The translations under genes and the position numbers were made by a program. From CAZVWQ01 sp964631275 (lineage in GTDB: Bacteria > Patescibacteriota > JACMRA01): a DNA stretch of 64,000 nt. The notes beneath the pieces are model-generated. The model was not told where the DNA came from and ran no database searches. It worked only from the letters and a program-made list of their open reading frames with translations. Position 1 is the stretch's first letter. Every line of letters begins with the position of its first letter. Positions 16,898-25,494 of this stretch are shown one piece after another. The stretch spans positions 38,054-102,053 of the forward strand of contig CAZVWQ010000002.1 of the NCBI GenBank assembly GCA_964631275.1, given 5' to 3'.

Positions 16898-17764
16898 ATG
16901 TTTTTATTAGACAATCATACAGACATTTTGTTAGGGGATTGTCTGCAGGAACTTAAGAAAATTGAAGATGAATCTGTTCAACTCATTATAACCTCTCCGC
17001 CATATGCAGATCAACGAGCTAAAACTTATGGTGGAATTCATCCTGACAAATATGTAGAGTGGTTTTCACCAATTGCTAAAGAAATGTTACGGGTACTTAA
17101 ACCTGATGGAACTTTTATTCTAAATATTAAAGAAAAAGTAGTTGAAGGGGAAAGGCATACCTATGTTTTAGAGTTAATTTTAGAGATGAAAAAGCAAGGC
17201 TGGTTATGGACAGAAGAATTTATCTGGCATAAAAAAAATTGCTATCCTGGCAAATGGCCAAATAGATTTAGAGATAGTTGGGAAAGACTTTTACAGTTTA
17301 ATAAAAATAAAAAGTTTTCCATGTACCAAGATGAGGTTATGGTACCTATGGGTGATTGGGCAAAAACTAGATTGAAAAATTTAAGTAAAACTGATAAAAT
17401 TAGAGATAATTCTAAAGTTGGTAGTGGTTTTGGTAAAAATATTTCTAATTGGGTTGGTAGAAATATGGCCTACCCAAGTAATGTTTTGCATTTAGCTACA
17501 GAAACTAGTAACAAAAATCATAGTGCTACTTTTCCTAAAGAGCTACCAAGTTGGTTTATCAAGCTTTTTACAAAAAAAGGAGACTTGGTCTTAGATCCAT
17601 TTTTGGGTAGTGGAACAACTTGCCTTGCTTCGCTTGAACTTGAAAGGAATTCAATTGGGATTGAGATTAAAAAAGAGTATTATGAACTTGCTTTAGAAAA
17701 CATCCATATTAAAAGAGAAGAGTTATTTACAAAAAATAAACAAAATGAATTATGTCTAATTTAG
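16898..17764 (+). CDS. Type II DNA methyltransferase, beta class
   Basis: 288 residues. Motif IV TSPPYAD (32-38) comes first and the AdoMet-binding motif DPFLGSGTT (233-241) last, the order of beta-class N4-cytosine/N6-adenine methyltransferases. SPPY favours N4-methylcytosine. It protects DNA from the endonuclease encoded just downstream, with which it overlaps by 13 nt. The ATG lies three bases after the thrS stop codon, so the R-M pair may be read from the thrS transcript. The target sequence is unknown. Confidence 0.9.
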   Translation: MFLLDNHTDILLGDCLQELKKIEDESVQLIITSPPYADQRAKTYGGIHPDKYVEWFSPIAKEMLRVLKPDGTFILNIKEKVVEGERHTYVLELILEMKKQGWLWTEEFIWHKKNCYPGKWPNRFRDSWERLLQFNKNKKFSMYQDEVMVPMGDWAKTRLKNLSKTDKIRDNSKVGSGFGKNISNWVGRNMAYPSNVLHLATETSNKNHSATFPKELPSWFIKLFTKKGDLVLDPFLGSGTTCLASLELERNSIGIEIKKEYYELALENIHIKREELFTKNKQNELCLI

Positions 17765-18486
17765 ATTATCAAAAAGTTGAAACTTTTATTCAAAACAATA
17801 TTATTACAGTTTTTTATGATAAAAGAATAATAAATTTAGAAAAAATTCAACTCAATAAAATACTCAAGTCTAAAAATCCATACCTTCTTAAAGCCAAAAA
17901 TATTGAAACTGCTAGTGACTTAATTAAATCAGTTTTAGATGCTGTAATCTCTTCTTCTGAAGAAACTATTTTTGGAAATTTATTAGAAGAATTGGCTATA
18001 TTTGTAAATGAGATTGTTTACGATGGTAAAAAATCAACTGCTAAAGGAATAGACTTGGAGTTTGAAAAAGGTGGTATTTTATATTTAGTAGCTATTAAAT
18101 CAAGACCAAATTGGGGTAATAGTAGCCAAATTAAAAAAATGATATCAGATTTTATTTCTGCTAAAAAAACTTTAAGAACTAGTAATTCTAACAATAAACA
18201 AATTGAATTTATTAATGGTTGCTGTTATGGCAAAGATAACAATCCTGATAAAGGAAATTATTTAAAATTGTGTGGTCATAAATTTTGGAGTATAATTTCT
18301 GGGGACGAGGAATTTTATTTAAAAATTATCAAACCCATTGATAAGCAGAGCAAACAAAAAGATGAGGTTTTTAAAGAAAAATATGCAATGAAGTTAAATT
18401 TATTGACAGGGGAACTATTAGAAAATTATTGCATAAATGGAAAAATAAATTGGGAACAAATTTTAGAATTTAACAGTGGTAGCTAA
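17752..18486 (+). CDS. Type II restriction endonuclease (ScaI/PmeII-like)
   Basis: 244 residues. The segment GIDLEFEKGGILYLVAIKS carries a PD-(D/E)xK-type core (Asp101 or Glu103 and Lys116), followed by RPNWGNSSQIKKM. The overall layout, including the SSSEETIFGNLLEELA helix and the NGCCYG and LCGHKFW stretches, resembles the ScaI/PmeII endonuclease group as I recall it. It cleaves unmethylated DNA. It overlaps the methyltransferase gene, forming a compact R-M unit between two copies of the thrS 3' end. Confidence 0.75.
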   Translation: MSNLDYQKVETFIQNNIITVFYDKRIINLEKIQLNKILKSKNPYLLKAKNIETASDLIKSVLDAVISSSEETIFGNLLEELAIFVNEIVYDGKKSTAKGIDLEFEKGGILYLVAIKSRPNWGNSSQIKKMISDFISAKKTLRTSNSNNKQIEFINGCCYGKDNNPDKGNYLKLCGHKFWSIISGDEEFYLKIIKPIDKQSKQKDEVFKEKYAMKLNLLTGELLENYCINGKINWEQILEFNSGS

Positions 18487-18504
18487 GTATTGTATTATCT
18501 AAAT

Positions 18505-18636
18505 ATCCCAGTTCAGCTCATCGTCGGGCCAAAGGATGTTCAGGCAGGTGAGGTTAGTGTCAGGACACAACAGGGGGAGAGTAAGGTTGGGTTGGAAGAA
18601 TTAAATCAATTTTTAACAAATTTAAGTCAAAAATAA
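18505..18636 (+). pseudogene. Displaced copy 1 of the thrS 3' end
   Basis: Repeats thrS from 16769 onward. The stretch GATGTTCAGGCAGG to GGGTTGGAA (about 63 bases) is identical, with five mismatches in the preceding 30. It then diverges to another plausible ThrRS tail (ELNQFLTNLSQK) with its own TAA. There is no start codon. A new gene begins three bases after its stop, exactly as the methyltransferase gene does after the real thrS stop. Confidence 0.9.
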
Positions 18637-18639
18637 TTT

Positions 18640-19134
18640 ATGAATGATGTAATCTTTATAACTGGCTGTCCGACTAGTGGTAAGTCCACTATTTCCAGTT
18701 TGTTGCAACAAAAGCTACAATCTCCAATGTTTGAATTTGGCTGGATTCCAGAATTTCGTCTTTTGGAGGTTGATCAAAAATATGAAGATGAGGAGAAATT
18801 AAGTTTTGAAAATCTAAATTTGGTTGTAAAAAATTATGTTAAACACGGCTATTCCAATATAATTATAACGGATATACGGGATGACCTATTGAAACAAGTA
18901 CCGACAATTTATAATGAATATTCATACAAAATATTTACCCTAATCCTATCTGAAGAAGAGATAAAATTTAGAATAGACAAAAGAAAAATCGAAAAAAATG
19001 GTTTTAGTAACCTTCAATTAGCGATTAAGTCAAATCAATTTTGGAGTGATTCAAACTTTAAAAATCAAACTAAAATATTTGCCGAGAATATGAATCCTGA
19101 GAAAATATTGAATATTATTTTGAATCAATTATAA
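18640..19134 (+). CDS. P-loop kinase/NTPase of the adenylate-kinase-like type
   Basis: 164 residues with an N-terminal Walker A motif GCPTSGKST (9-17) right after a hydrophobic strand, and a later RIDKRKIEKNGF stretch resembling a lid arginine region of small-molecule kinases. The substrate is unknown. It lies in the second cassette after the thrS tail copy. Because neighbouring cassettes carry R-M genes, a defence-related role is conceivable but unsupported. Confidence 0.6.
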   Translation: MNDVIFITGCPTSGKSTISSLLQQKLQSPMFEFGWIPEFRLLEVDQKYEDEEKLSFENLNLVVKNYVKHGYSNIIITDIRDDLLKQVPTIYNEYSYKIFTLILSEEEIKFRIDKRKIEKNGFSNLQLAIKSNQFWSDSNFKNQTKIFAENMNPEKILNIILNQL

Positions 19135-19392
19135 AGATTTTGCTTTTGAGGTTTGGTGTTAGGTGGTTGACAACTTAGGCGAGTTTTTAGAGGGTTTAGA
19201 TTTATAATATCTAATCACATTACAAAGTTAGGAAAGAGTACATTTTCTGAATAAGTTATTTGAATTAATTGTATTTTTAAGGTGCTGGTTTTTTTAATTC
19301 CTACCCAAATTATCTAATAAATTTATCAGTAATTTTGTTTATCTATGAAGGATTTTTTAAAATAAAACATTTTTTAACTAACTATCAATTAT

Positions 19393-19680
19393 ATGTATCA
19401 AGACTTAATAAATCAAGCACCTCAACTTTCATCAGAGTTTATAGCTGCAATTGCTGCCTCATCTCCTTGGGCCTTGCAAAAGGCTGGAGAGTCTGCGGTT
19501 GGAGAAGTTGTCAAAGACGGCTGGAGCTGGCTAAAGAGTGTTTTTAGCAAAAAGGGTAAAGATCAGGAATTGGATAATTTAGTTGAAAGACCAAAAGATC
19601 CCAAGATCCAGGGCAGGTTAGAACTTATTTTGGAAGATTATCTTAAGGAAAATCCAGAAGAAATGGACTATACCCATTAG
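19393..19680 (+). CDS. Hypothetical protein, cassette B
   Basis: 95 residues: an amphipathic N-terminal helix region (LSSEFIAAIAASSPWALQKA), then Gly/Lys/Trp-rich KDGWSWLKSVFSKKGK and an acidic tail. I do not recognise a family. The coding sequence has good composition compared with its surroundings. It may be an N-terminal remnant, since the following 130 bases are non-coding. AATTAT precedes the ATG; no Shine-Dalgarno. Confidence 0.5.
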   Translation: MYQDLINQAPQLSSEFIAAIAASSPWALQKAGESAVGEVVKDGWSWLKSVFSKKGKDQELDNLVERPKDPKIQGRLELILEDYLKENPEEMDYTH

Positions 19681-19811
19681 AAACTGGGGTCAAGTTTTAA
19701 ATCAATTGACAATTATCTTTGAAGAAAGGATTACTAAATACATTAATCTTAGTGATGTCTGAAACTAAGAACTTACACGGAATTGGTTAGGGTCTCTATT
19801 AAAATCATCTT

Positions 19812-20372
19812 ATGAAAAAATTGTACTCGTATAAAATTATCGCTGTATTATTTATTATACCATTTTTAGTAAATTGGGTGTTTTTGTTATTTTTTGGCAA
19901 ACCTTATTTATTCATTTTTATGCCTAAATATATATTACACCCTTTAATTTCAGGTTTTTATACTCAATTTATTTATAGCTTAATTATTCTGGTTTTATTT
20001 CTTTTGTTAGTATTCAAAGCTAAACTAAAACTAACTTTAATTTCTAGTCTGTTTATTGCAATTTCTGTATTTATTGCAATTTTTAACTTACTTGGATCAA
20101 CTTCTTTCTTCCATGAAAAAGGGTGTTCAGATGCAGTTTACCAATCAGGCCTTTCAAGAGATATCAACTATGATGTTTTTGTACCAACCAACAATCGTTT
20201 AATTTATCAAAGAATTGCAACATGGGAAGATGTAAATGGTACTATTTTAGTTAGGATAAGCAATAATGAAGAACTCTTAAAACAGGATCAAAAATTAGAA
20301 TTAGTAAAATGTTCAGTTGAAGCCGCAGTCGATAGCTATGGAGATTATGATATTGAGCAAATAGATTTTTAG
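19812..20372 (+). CDS. Membrane protein of unknown function
   Basis: 186 residues with three hydrophobic segments (about 8-28, 46-72, 77-97), then a soluble C-terminal half with two Cys (CSD, KCSV). Probably a membrane protein with an extracytoplasmic domain. TAAAAT lies exactly 6 nt before the ATG. It is the last gene of the second cassette, followed 26 bases later by another thrS tail copy. Confidence 0.55.
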   Translation: MKKLYSYKIIAVLFIIPFLVNWVFLLFFGKPYLFIFMPKYILHPLISGFYTQFIYSLIILVLFLLLVFKAKLKLTLISSLFIAISVFIAIFNLLGSTSFFHEKGCSDAVYQSGLSRDINYDVFVPTNNRLIYQRIATWEDVNGTILVRISNNEELLKQDQKLELVKCSVEAAVDSYGDYDIEQIDF

Positions 20373-20398
20373 TTATGCAGTTTTACCAAACTCTAGCT

Positions 20399-20502
20399 AT
20401 ATTATCGCCGTGCTAGAATATATTCAGGCAGGGGAGGCTAGTGTAAGGACACAAGAGGGAGAGAGTAAGGTTGAGTTGGAGGAGCTACAAAGCTATTTAT
20501 AA
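20399..20502 (+). pseudogene. Displaced copy 2 of the thrS 3' end (older)
   Basis: Open in the thrS frame: IQAGEASVRTQEGESKVELE, then ELQSYL and TAA. It matches thrS from about position 16783, with clearly more substitutions than copy 1 and a shorter tail. It therefore appears to be the oldest of three tails in a row. A new gene starts 17 bases after it. Confidence 0.85.
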
Positions 20503-20518
20503 GGTTTAAAATAACAAA

Positions 20519-22120
20519 ATGTTTGGATATAATTTATTAGAAACGATAGTAATCTTTTTTGTAGGGATCTTGAATTTTGGTTTCTTTTTTTCTATTTTTG
20601 GTATTATATTGTACAAATTATTTAAAGTAGTTTCTAAAACACCAGAAACTCTCAGCTTTTGGTTTTTTATAAGATATTTAATTTATGTTTCAGCTTTTAG
20701 CATTTATAATCTAGTTATCATTATTTTGATGATATTCTTGTTGTTTAACCCAGCTGTTCCAGTAGTATTTTATGTAGTTAATAGACCTTGGATAGATTCT
20801 TTTATTAATAACACTCCAATAATTGCAAATTTTATTAATTTCATTTCCAATCACCCACAAAATAGACTTATAGGAATGTTATTTTTTATAAATTTTGTCT
20901 TATTTGGTTGGTTTGTACTAGTCTTATCACCATTCAAACTAGAAAATCCTTTAGATTTTAATAATCCTAAAAAGACTAATTTTTTGACTAGATTTTTAGA
21001 TAAATTACTAAACTTTTTTCTAAAAGTTAGACCAGAAATAGATCTTAAAAAATACCAATTAGAATTAGATATAAACTTACAGAATAATTTAAAATTTGAT
21101 AAAGAATTGCTGGAAAGATTAGAAAGATATGAAAGTTTTAGATTCAAACATTATTTGGAGTTATTTAAGTTTCCCTTACAAAAAAGATTTTTTTTAGAAA
21201 TAGTAATTGGATGTTTATTACTTGTTAGTGGGGTTATAGGCTTTTGGTTGTATCCTTTTGAGAATACTGGGAATAGCGATTTGGATGACTTTTTTATTTT
21301 ACTATATTTTTTTGGAATGATTTTTTTATTTATATTTTTTTATGTTAAAAGAAGGAATATAAATTTTAGTAAAAAGAACAGTGTTGTTACAGAAAAACTA
21401 ACTAAAAGTTATTTACCATTAGTTCAAAATAGATATAAAACAGAAATTTTAAATTATATTTTTAGTAAATCAGTTTTAAAACGTAACGCCGCAACAAGTT
21501 ACTTACTTGGAGAAGAACTGAAACAAGATCAATTTTTAAATTCATCTCATAATAATTTTAAAGTTAGTGATTTTTTAGAAAGTCAATATGCAAATCTAGA
21601 TATAAAATTCTATGATTTGAAAACATCTCCAATTGATAGCAAAAAAGAAGAGTTGAGAGAAAGTTCTGGTATTTATATAAAAACTAGTTTTCAGGAAAAA
21701 TTTAAAGGCGTGATTTTTGTGACGACTAAAAATAAAAAGTTTTTCACAAAACAGCTGGTTAATTATCCAGATATTAAACAAAGTTTAAAATTTGAGACAG
21801 AAAGCTTGGATTTTAATCTTCAATTTAGCGTTTATACTAGGAATCAAATAGAGGCTCGGCTGGCATTAAAAACTAATATTATGTATGCTTTATTGCAGCT
21901 AGCCAATTTAAATAAAAATATTTATCTCAAATTAGAAAGCAATTCAGCTTATTTATTTTTAGAAACAGAAAAAGACTTTTTTGAATATGATTATTTTGCC
22001 AAACAAAGATTAAGTTCTACCACCACCTTTAACAGCTTACAAAATGAGATTTATAACCAATATCAGTTACCAATTATAATTTCTTTGTTACTAAACCCAA
22101 GAAAAAAAGCGATTCTTTAG
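20519..22120 (+). CDS. DUF3137-like membrane protein
   Basis: 533 residues. Membrane segments lie near 8-32, 49-75, 113-133 and 235-285 in the N-terminal half. The C-terminal 230 residues are soluble and contain GIYIKTSFQEKFKGVIFVTT and the RNQIEARLALKTNIMYALLQ segment typical of DUF3137 proteins. The function of the family is not known to me. It is the first gene beyond the last thrS tail copy and may be ancestral next to thrS. Confidence 0.65.
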   Translation: MFGYNLLETIVIFFVGILNFGFFFSIFGIILYKLFKVVSKTPETLSFWFFIRYLIYVSAFSIYNLVIIILMIFLLFNPAVPVVFYVVNRPWIDSFINNTPIIANFINFISNHPQNRLIGMLFFINFVLFGWFVLVLSPFKLENPLDFNNPKKTNFLTRFLDKLLNFFLKVRPEIDLKKYQLELDINLQNNLKFDKELLERLERYESFRFKHYLELFKFPLQKRFFLEIVIGCLLLVSGVIGFWLYPFENTGNSDLDDFFILLYFFGMIFLFIFFYVKRRNINFSKKNSVVTEKLTKSYLPLVQNRYKTEILNYIFSKSVLKRNAATSYLLGEELKQDQFLNSSHNNFKVSDFLESQYANLDIKFYDLKTSPIDSKKEELRESSGIYIKTSFQEKFKGVIFVTTKNKKFFTKQLVNYPDIKQSLKFETESLDFNLQFSVYTRNQIEARLALKTNIMYALLQLANLNKNIYLKLESNSAYLFLETEKDFFEYDYFAKQRLSSTTTFNSLQNEIYNQYQLPIIISLLLNPRKKAIL

Positions 22121-22180
22121 TCGGTAATGCTGATACATATTTGATATAAAATGCTTGATTTAAGAATGTAAATAGATATT

Positions 22181-22420
22181 ATGTTAGATAAGATAAAACC
22201 TTACTCTAGGAGGTCTAAACAAGAAATTCTAAAAGATGTCTGTGAGCTAATTTTATTACATCAAAAAGGGCTTTAGAGCAGGAATAACTTTAAAACTCCG
22301 TTGACAGAAAAAGGAGGAGAAGTTTAGTTCGGCGGGATTATTAATTTATCTAAAGAATTTAAAGTACTAATATACATGAAGAAACAAACTTTTGGTATTG
22401 ACAAATTACCCTACAATTAG
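22181..22420 (+). pseudogene. Possible gene remnant
   Basis: A 31-codon frame (MLDKIKPYSRRSKQEILKD and so on) ends at 22276. Further coding-like peptide follows in another frame (KTPLTEKGGEV, IINLSKEFKVLIYMKKQTFG). It looks like one small gene broken by stops and frameshifts. No family is recognised. This is the only content of the 22121-22435 gap. Confidence 0.3.
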
Positions 22421-22435
22421 TATACTTACCTTACC

Positions 22436-22735
22436 ATGACTTACAAAGTAAAACTTAGTAAAAAAAATCAAGGTACTCTTCCAGTTGCTTTACTAAAAAC
22501 TCTTGGCTTGAGTCCCAACACTGAAAATACATTAATTATTTATGAGGATATAAATGGTAATTTTGTCATACAAACACTTAAGCATATGGTTAATAGTATC
22601 CAAGGATCGCTTGGAAAAAAGCTATCTTCTAAGACAAAAACCAAGCTAGCAAAAATGACTCCTGAAGAAATTATTGAAGCTGAAAAAAATGCAAAATACG
22701 ATCATCTTAAAACCAAGAAAAAAGATAAGGTATGA
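22436..22735 (+). CDS. vapB: AbrB-like antitoxin of a VapBC pair
   Basis: 99 residues. The N-terminal MTYKVKLSKKNQGTLPVALLKTLGL is a swapped-hairpin AbrB/MazE-type DNA-binding motif; the C-terminal half is charged and would wrap the toxin. It should repress its own promoter (TATACT lies 9 nt before the ATG). It ends with TGA, the only TGA stop among the intact genes here, and that TGA overlaps the vapC ATG. Both facts fit a gene acquired from elsewhere. Confidence 0.75.
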   Translation: MTYKVKLSKKNQGTLPVALLKTLGLSPNTENTLIIYEDINGNFVIQTLKHMVNSIQGSLGKKLSSKTKTKLAKMTPEEIIEAEKNAKYDHLKTKKKDKV

Positions 22736-23127
22736 TTTTTGTAGATACTAATTATATCAATCGTTTTTTATTGCAAGACATTCCTGAGCAGTCTAAAATA
22801 GTAAATCAACTTTTTGAAAAAGCCTCCAAAAAGGAAGTTACTTTAGTGAGTACAGATCTAGTATTTTTTGAAGTTTGTTGGAGCTTGGGCCAATTTTACG
22901 AGTTACAAGAAAAAGAGGTTTTGAGCGAATTATACAAGATTATTTCTAGCGGTCTGATCAATTTTCAATCCAATGAATTATTGTTAGCAAGTATTTTGCA
23001 AAGCCTCCAAAATAATTTGGGAATAGAGGATAATTACAATTTGTTATTTGCTAAAACAGAGGCTGAAGATTTTGCTACTTTTGATAAAAAGCTTTTAAAC
23101 TTTTACAAAAAATTTCGCAAAGATTAA
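22732..23127 (+). CDS. vapC: PIN-domain ribonuclease toxin (VapC-like)
   Basis: 131 residues with the PIN acidic pattern: VDTN at 4-7, FFEVCW with Glu near 45, EDNYN in the second half and the terminal ATFDKKL. PIN toxins cleave tRNA or rRNA when not bound by antitoxin. It overlaps the antitoxin by four bases (ATGA), so translation is coupled. Confidence 0.8.
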   Translation: MIFVDTNYINRFLLQDIPEQSKIVNQLFEKASKKEVTLVSTDLVFFEVCWSLGQFYELQEKEVLSELYKIISSGLINFQSNELLLASILQSLQNNLGIEDNYNLLFAKTEAEDFATFDKKLLNFYKKFRKD

Positions 23128-23140
23128 TACATCAAACCAA

Positions 23141-23674
23141 ATGACAAACTTACCACAAGATATAAAAGAAAAATTTTACAAAACAATTGCTAGTGATATT
23201 TCAGCTAATGACTTTGAACAGTGGTTGTATGAGGACAAAGAACTTGAAAAGTATTTAAATGTTAATGATTATCTTGAATTAATTTCTTTTAGTTTCAAGC
23301 AAGACGAAGTTGAATACGAGTTTTGTAAATTACTAAAAAAGCATATTGATCTTGGAGAATTTGAAACCTACAAAATCCTGGCACTTTTAAACGAAGCAAA
23401 ACAAAAGACTGAGAGGCTCGCATATATTTTAATGAAGTTTTATGATTTATATTGTGGAGGGTATAGCTTTCTTCAGGATCTTGGGGTTGCGTTTGGGTCT
23501 GCGGTTGAAGTTGTGAATGCGTGGGAAAAATTAACCAAAGAACAACAACAAAAACTCTTAGACAGTTTTTCGCCTGACCTTGAAGAATATATAGAAAAAG
23601 TTATTTATTGGCTTGAAACCAAGAGAATTATTTTGACAGGAGGAAGTATATGTAATTGGTCTTTACAGTTATAA
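23141..23674 (+). CDS. Hypothetical acidic protein, possibly immunity-like
   Basis: 177 residues, soluble, acidic, mostly helical. The DFEQWLYEDKELEKYL plus DYLELISFSFK pattern reminds me of immunity proteins linked to contact-dependent toxins in other bacteria, but I cannot name a family. It starts 13 bases after vapC, so it could be part of that transcript. Confidence 0.5.
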   Translation: MTNLPQDIKEKFYKTIASDISANDFEQWLYEDKELEKYLNVNDYLELISFSFKQDEVEYEFCKLLKKHIDLGEFETYKILALLNEAKQKTERLAYILMKFYDLYCGGYSFLQDLGVAFGSAVEVVNAWEKLTKEQQQKLLDSFSPDLEEYIEKVIYWLETKRIILTGGSICNWSLQL

Positions 23675-23965
23675 AGATTTGCGGACAGAAGAGGAGAAAA
23701 AACCAAAATTTTTTAGACTTGGTTAATAAAAATAGAAAATAAGGGTTTTAAAACAAACCTCCATATTTAGGGAGATTGTCAAAAGAGATTATAGAGAAGT
23801 TATAGTAAATCAGTCAATTGAAGTATCACTCAAAATCACTCTTGACCAGTTTGTTAAGAAAAGCTAAACTTAAACAATTAGCAACAAATGTTACTTAAAT
23901 TTTGATTCGTAATCATTGGCTATTACATTTGGCTAGCGAGTTTTAGCATAGAGTATTCCTATTCG

Positions 23966-24041
23966 CTGTTACCGGTGTGGTCATGGATTCGAGTCCCACC
24001 ATTTCCGCAAGGAAATGTAGCTCAGTTGGTAGAGCACACTT
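23966..24041 (+). tRNA. tRNA-like halves in permuted (3' half then 5' half) order
   Basis: 23966-24009 reads as a tRNA 3' half: CTGTTAC (GTT anticodon, Asn), CGGTG, TGGTC, an ATGGA-TTCGAGT-CCCAC T arm, CATTTCC, G, CA. One base later 24011-24041 reads as a 5' half: GGAAATG, TA, D arm GCTCAGTTGGTAGAGC, A, CACTT. The acceptor strands match 7 of 7, the D stem 4 of 4 and the anticodon stem 4 of 5. The T stem has two A-C mismatches, including position 53-61, which argues for decay. It is either a circularly permuted gene or a pair of broken tandem tRNA copies. Confidence 0.4.
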
Positions 24042-24103
24042 ATACTTCGCTAAAACAAAAATTCAGCACAGAAAGTTCCTTAAATCTGTTTCTACTTTCC
24101 GCT

Positions 24104-24851
24104 ATGTCAACTATAAAATTATTTAACAAGGCTTTTAAAAGCCAAGAAATTGACTATAGAGTCATTGCCCAGTTGGCTACAAAAGTTGGTTACTTGATCC
24201 ATCCTGAATGCTGCAGTCAAGAAGTTTTAGAATTTTTAAAGCAACAAAAAATAGACTTTAATTCTACTTTTTATCAAGCTTGGGAAGATATAACTTCCAA
24301 AAGTAGATAGGAATTATTTATTGACCAAATCATCCACTACACTTCTACATATGGTACGAACTTTGAAGGTCAACCTTATTTACCCCAAAAAACTGACCAA
24401 ATTCCTGAATTTACAAATTTTAAAATCATTTTACCAATAGAAAAATAAGAGGCTGCTAAGAGATGTGAAGCAAAGCTTAGCTCTGGGATTGCCCTAGCTC
24501 AAGAAACAATTAATGATATTTTTAGGATTTTTAAGCAATGCAATTATCAAGTAAATCTTGAGATTATAAAAAACAAAGAGGCTAAGATGCTGATAGCCAA
24601 AGAGCAAGGTATTTTACCAAACAATCCAGTAGAATTTGTTAGATATTTGATTTATTTTAGCTACTGAAAAAACTTTACTAATCAGAGATAAACAAACTTT
24701 AGCAGCTATTAAAGAGTCTGAATTAAATATTACTGATTTAGTTAATCAATTTGGAATTACTCAATTATCTTCTGTTTTTTTGAGATACAAGCCAATTTTT
24801 CTAGCTTTTAAAAAGGCAAATAGGGCTGATTTTTTTACACCTTATAAATAA
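24104..24851 (+). pseudogene. Broken gene of unknown family
   Basis: Starts MSTIKLFNKAFKSQEIDY and reads 68 codons to TAG at 24308. It continues in frame (ELFIDQIIHYTSTYGTNFEG) to TAA near 24447, then further (AAKRCEAKLSSGIALAQETI) to a frameshift near 24655. It ends with NRADFFTPYK and TAA. The lesions are of three types, so this is decay rather than recoding. The original protein was about 245 residues. I do not recognise it. Frames reading upstream through the tRNA-like sequence are not part of it. Confidence 0.65.
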
Positions 24852-25063
24852 AACTCTAAAAATATAAAATGTAGCTATTTCGTAATCAAATTAGATAGTA
24901 GAGATAAATTGAATTTTGAAATCATTAATCATGTCTTAAAATCTTTCAAAAATCTTTATTTTTTTGTTAAACAAAGTAAAACTATTAAGTTTCCAAAAAT
25001 TCAGTACTTTTTAGTTTAAAATAAACAAAAATTAACTTATTTCTTTATACTAAAAAAACATAC

Positions 25064-25488
25064 CAAAAAACCTTGTAGGTAATACACCGACAAGGCTGTT
25101 CTTTACAAAACTAAAAATTTATGTAAGATAATGAGGAGCTAGACCCCTGCATACAAAAAACCTGGGTACTGCCCCTCATTGTTAGGTAAGTTTAGCTACA
25201 GCTGTTCACAACATCATGGATGCTGTAGACAACTAATGAACTTCATACCCCTGTTGGAACCAATACGTCCTTAACTATTCACCCTCCCCTTTTTGTTTTT
25301 GTTAAAACTTTTGTTTTTGTTTGCGTGTAGAGTATTGGTGTCTTACACACGTAAGAGAAGGTGAATAAAAAAACCCTCCTCTTGACTTTTGTTTTTGTTT
25401 ACCATTTTTATTTTTGTTGAAATAAACGGTAAAGGGCTTTGTTATATTTGGACAATTGCGTTATTAAGTGCTTCAACTTAGCTCCAAC
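25064..25488 (-). ncRNA. Unidentified structured RNA, about 425 nt
   Basis: A complete transcription unit with no open frame. Promoter at 25495-25523 and intrinsic terminator at 25065-25095. Perfect or near-perfect stems: 25398-25403/25428-25433, 25355-25361/25375-25381, 25324-25328/25347-25351, 25196-25202/25222-25228, 25130-25139/25171-25180 with an inner AGACCC pairing. Two more helices interlock: CCAATAC (25260-25266) with GTATTGG (25332-25338), and TATTCACC (25276-25283) with GGTGAATA (25360-25367). That order makes a pseudoknot. Three A-rich linkers carry AACAAAAACAAAA. I find no tRNA-like ends (tmRNA), no RNase P conserved boxes and no SRP domain. Confidence 0.65.
25065..25095 (-). terminator. 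Intrinsic terminator of the structured RNA
   Basis: On the minus strand, CCTTGT-C-GGT-GTATT-ACC-T-ACAAGG is followed by TTTTTT. It is a closed hairpin with one symmetric internal mismatch and a clean U tract. Confidence 0.8.
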
Positions 25489-25494
25489 AAAGAA

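Noticed and set aside
23975..24103. N-terminal extension of the frame beginning at 24104 (GNVAQLVEH-type peptide)
   Set aside because: This is translation of the tRNA-like sequence, a common artefact. The Met at 24104 is the sensible start.
24308..24450. Stop-codon readthrough (TAG, TAA) in the 24104-24851 gene
   Set aside because: Two different stops plus a frameshift in one gene point to decay rather than recoding.
25285..25405. CRISPR-like array from repeated CTTTTGTTTTTGTT units
   Set aside because: The three units are simple T/G tracts with irregular spacing, and no cas gene is present. They are linkers of the structured RNA.
25064..25488. tmRNA, RNase P RNA or SRP RNA identity for the structured RNA
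   Set aside because: The ends form no tRNA-like acceptor or T arm. An A-rich frame (starting GCAAACAAAAAC) does not give a normal proteolysis tag. The RNase P boxes and the SRP tetraloop helix are absent.
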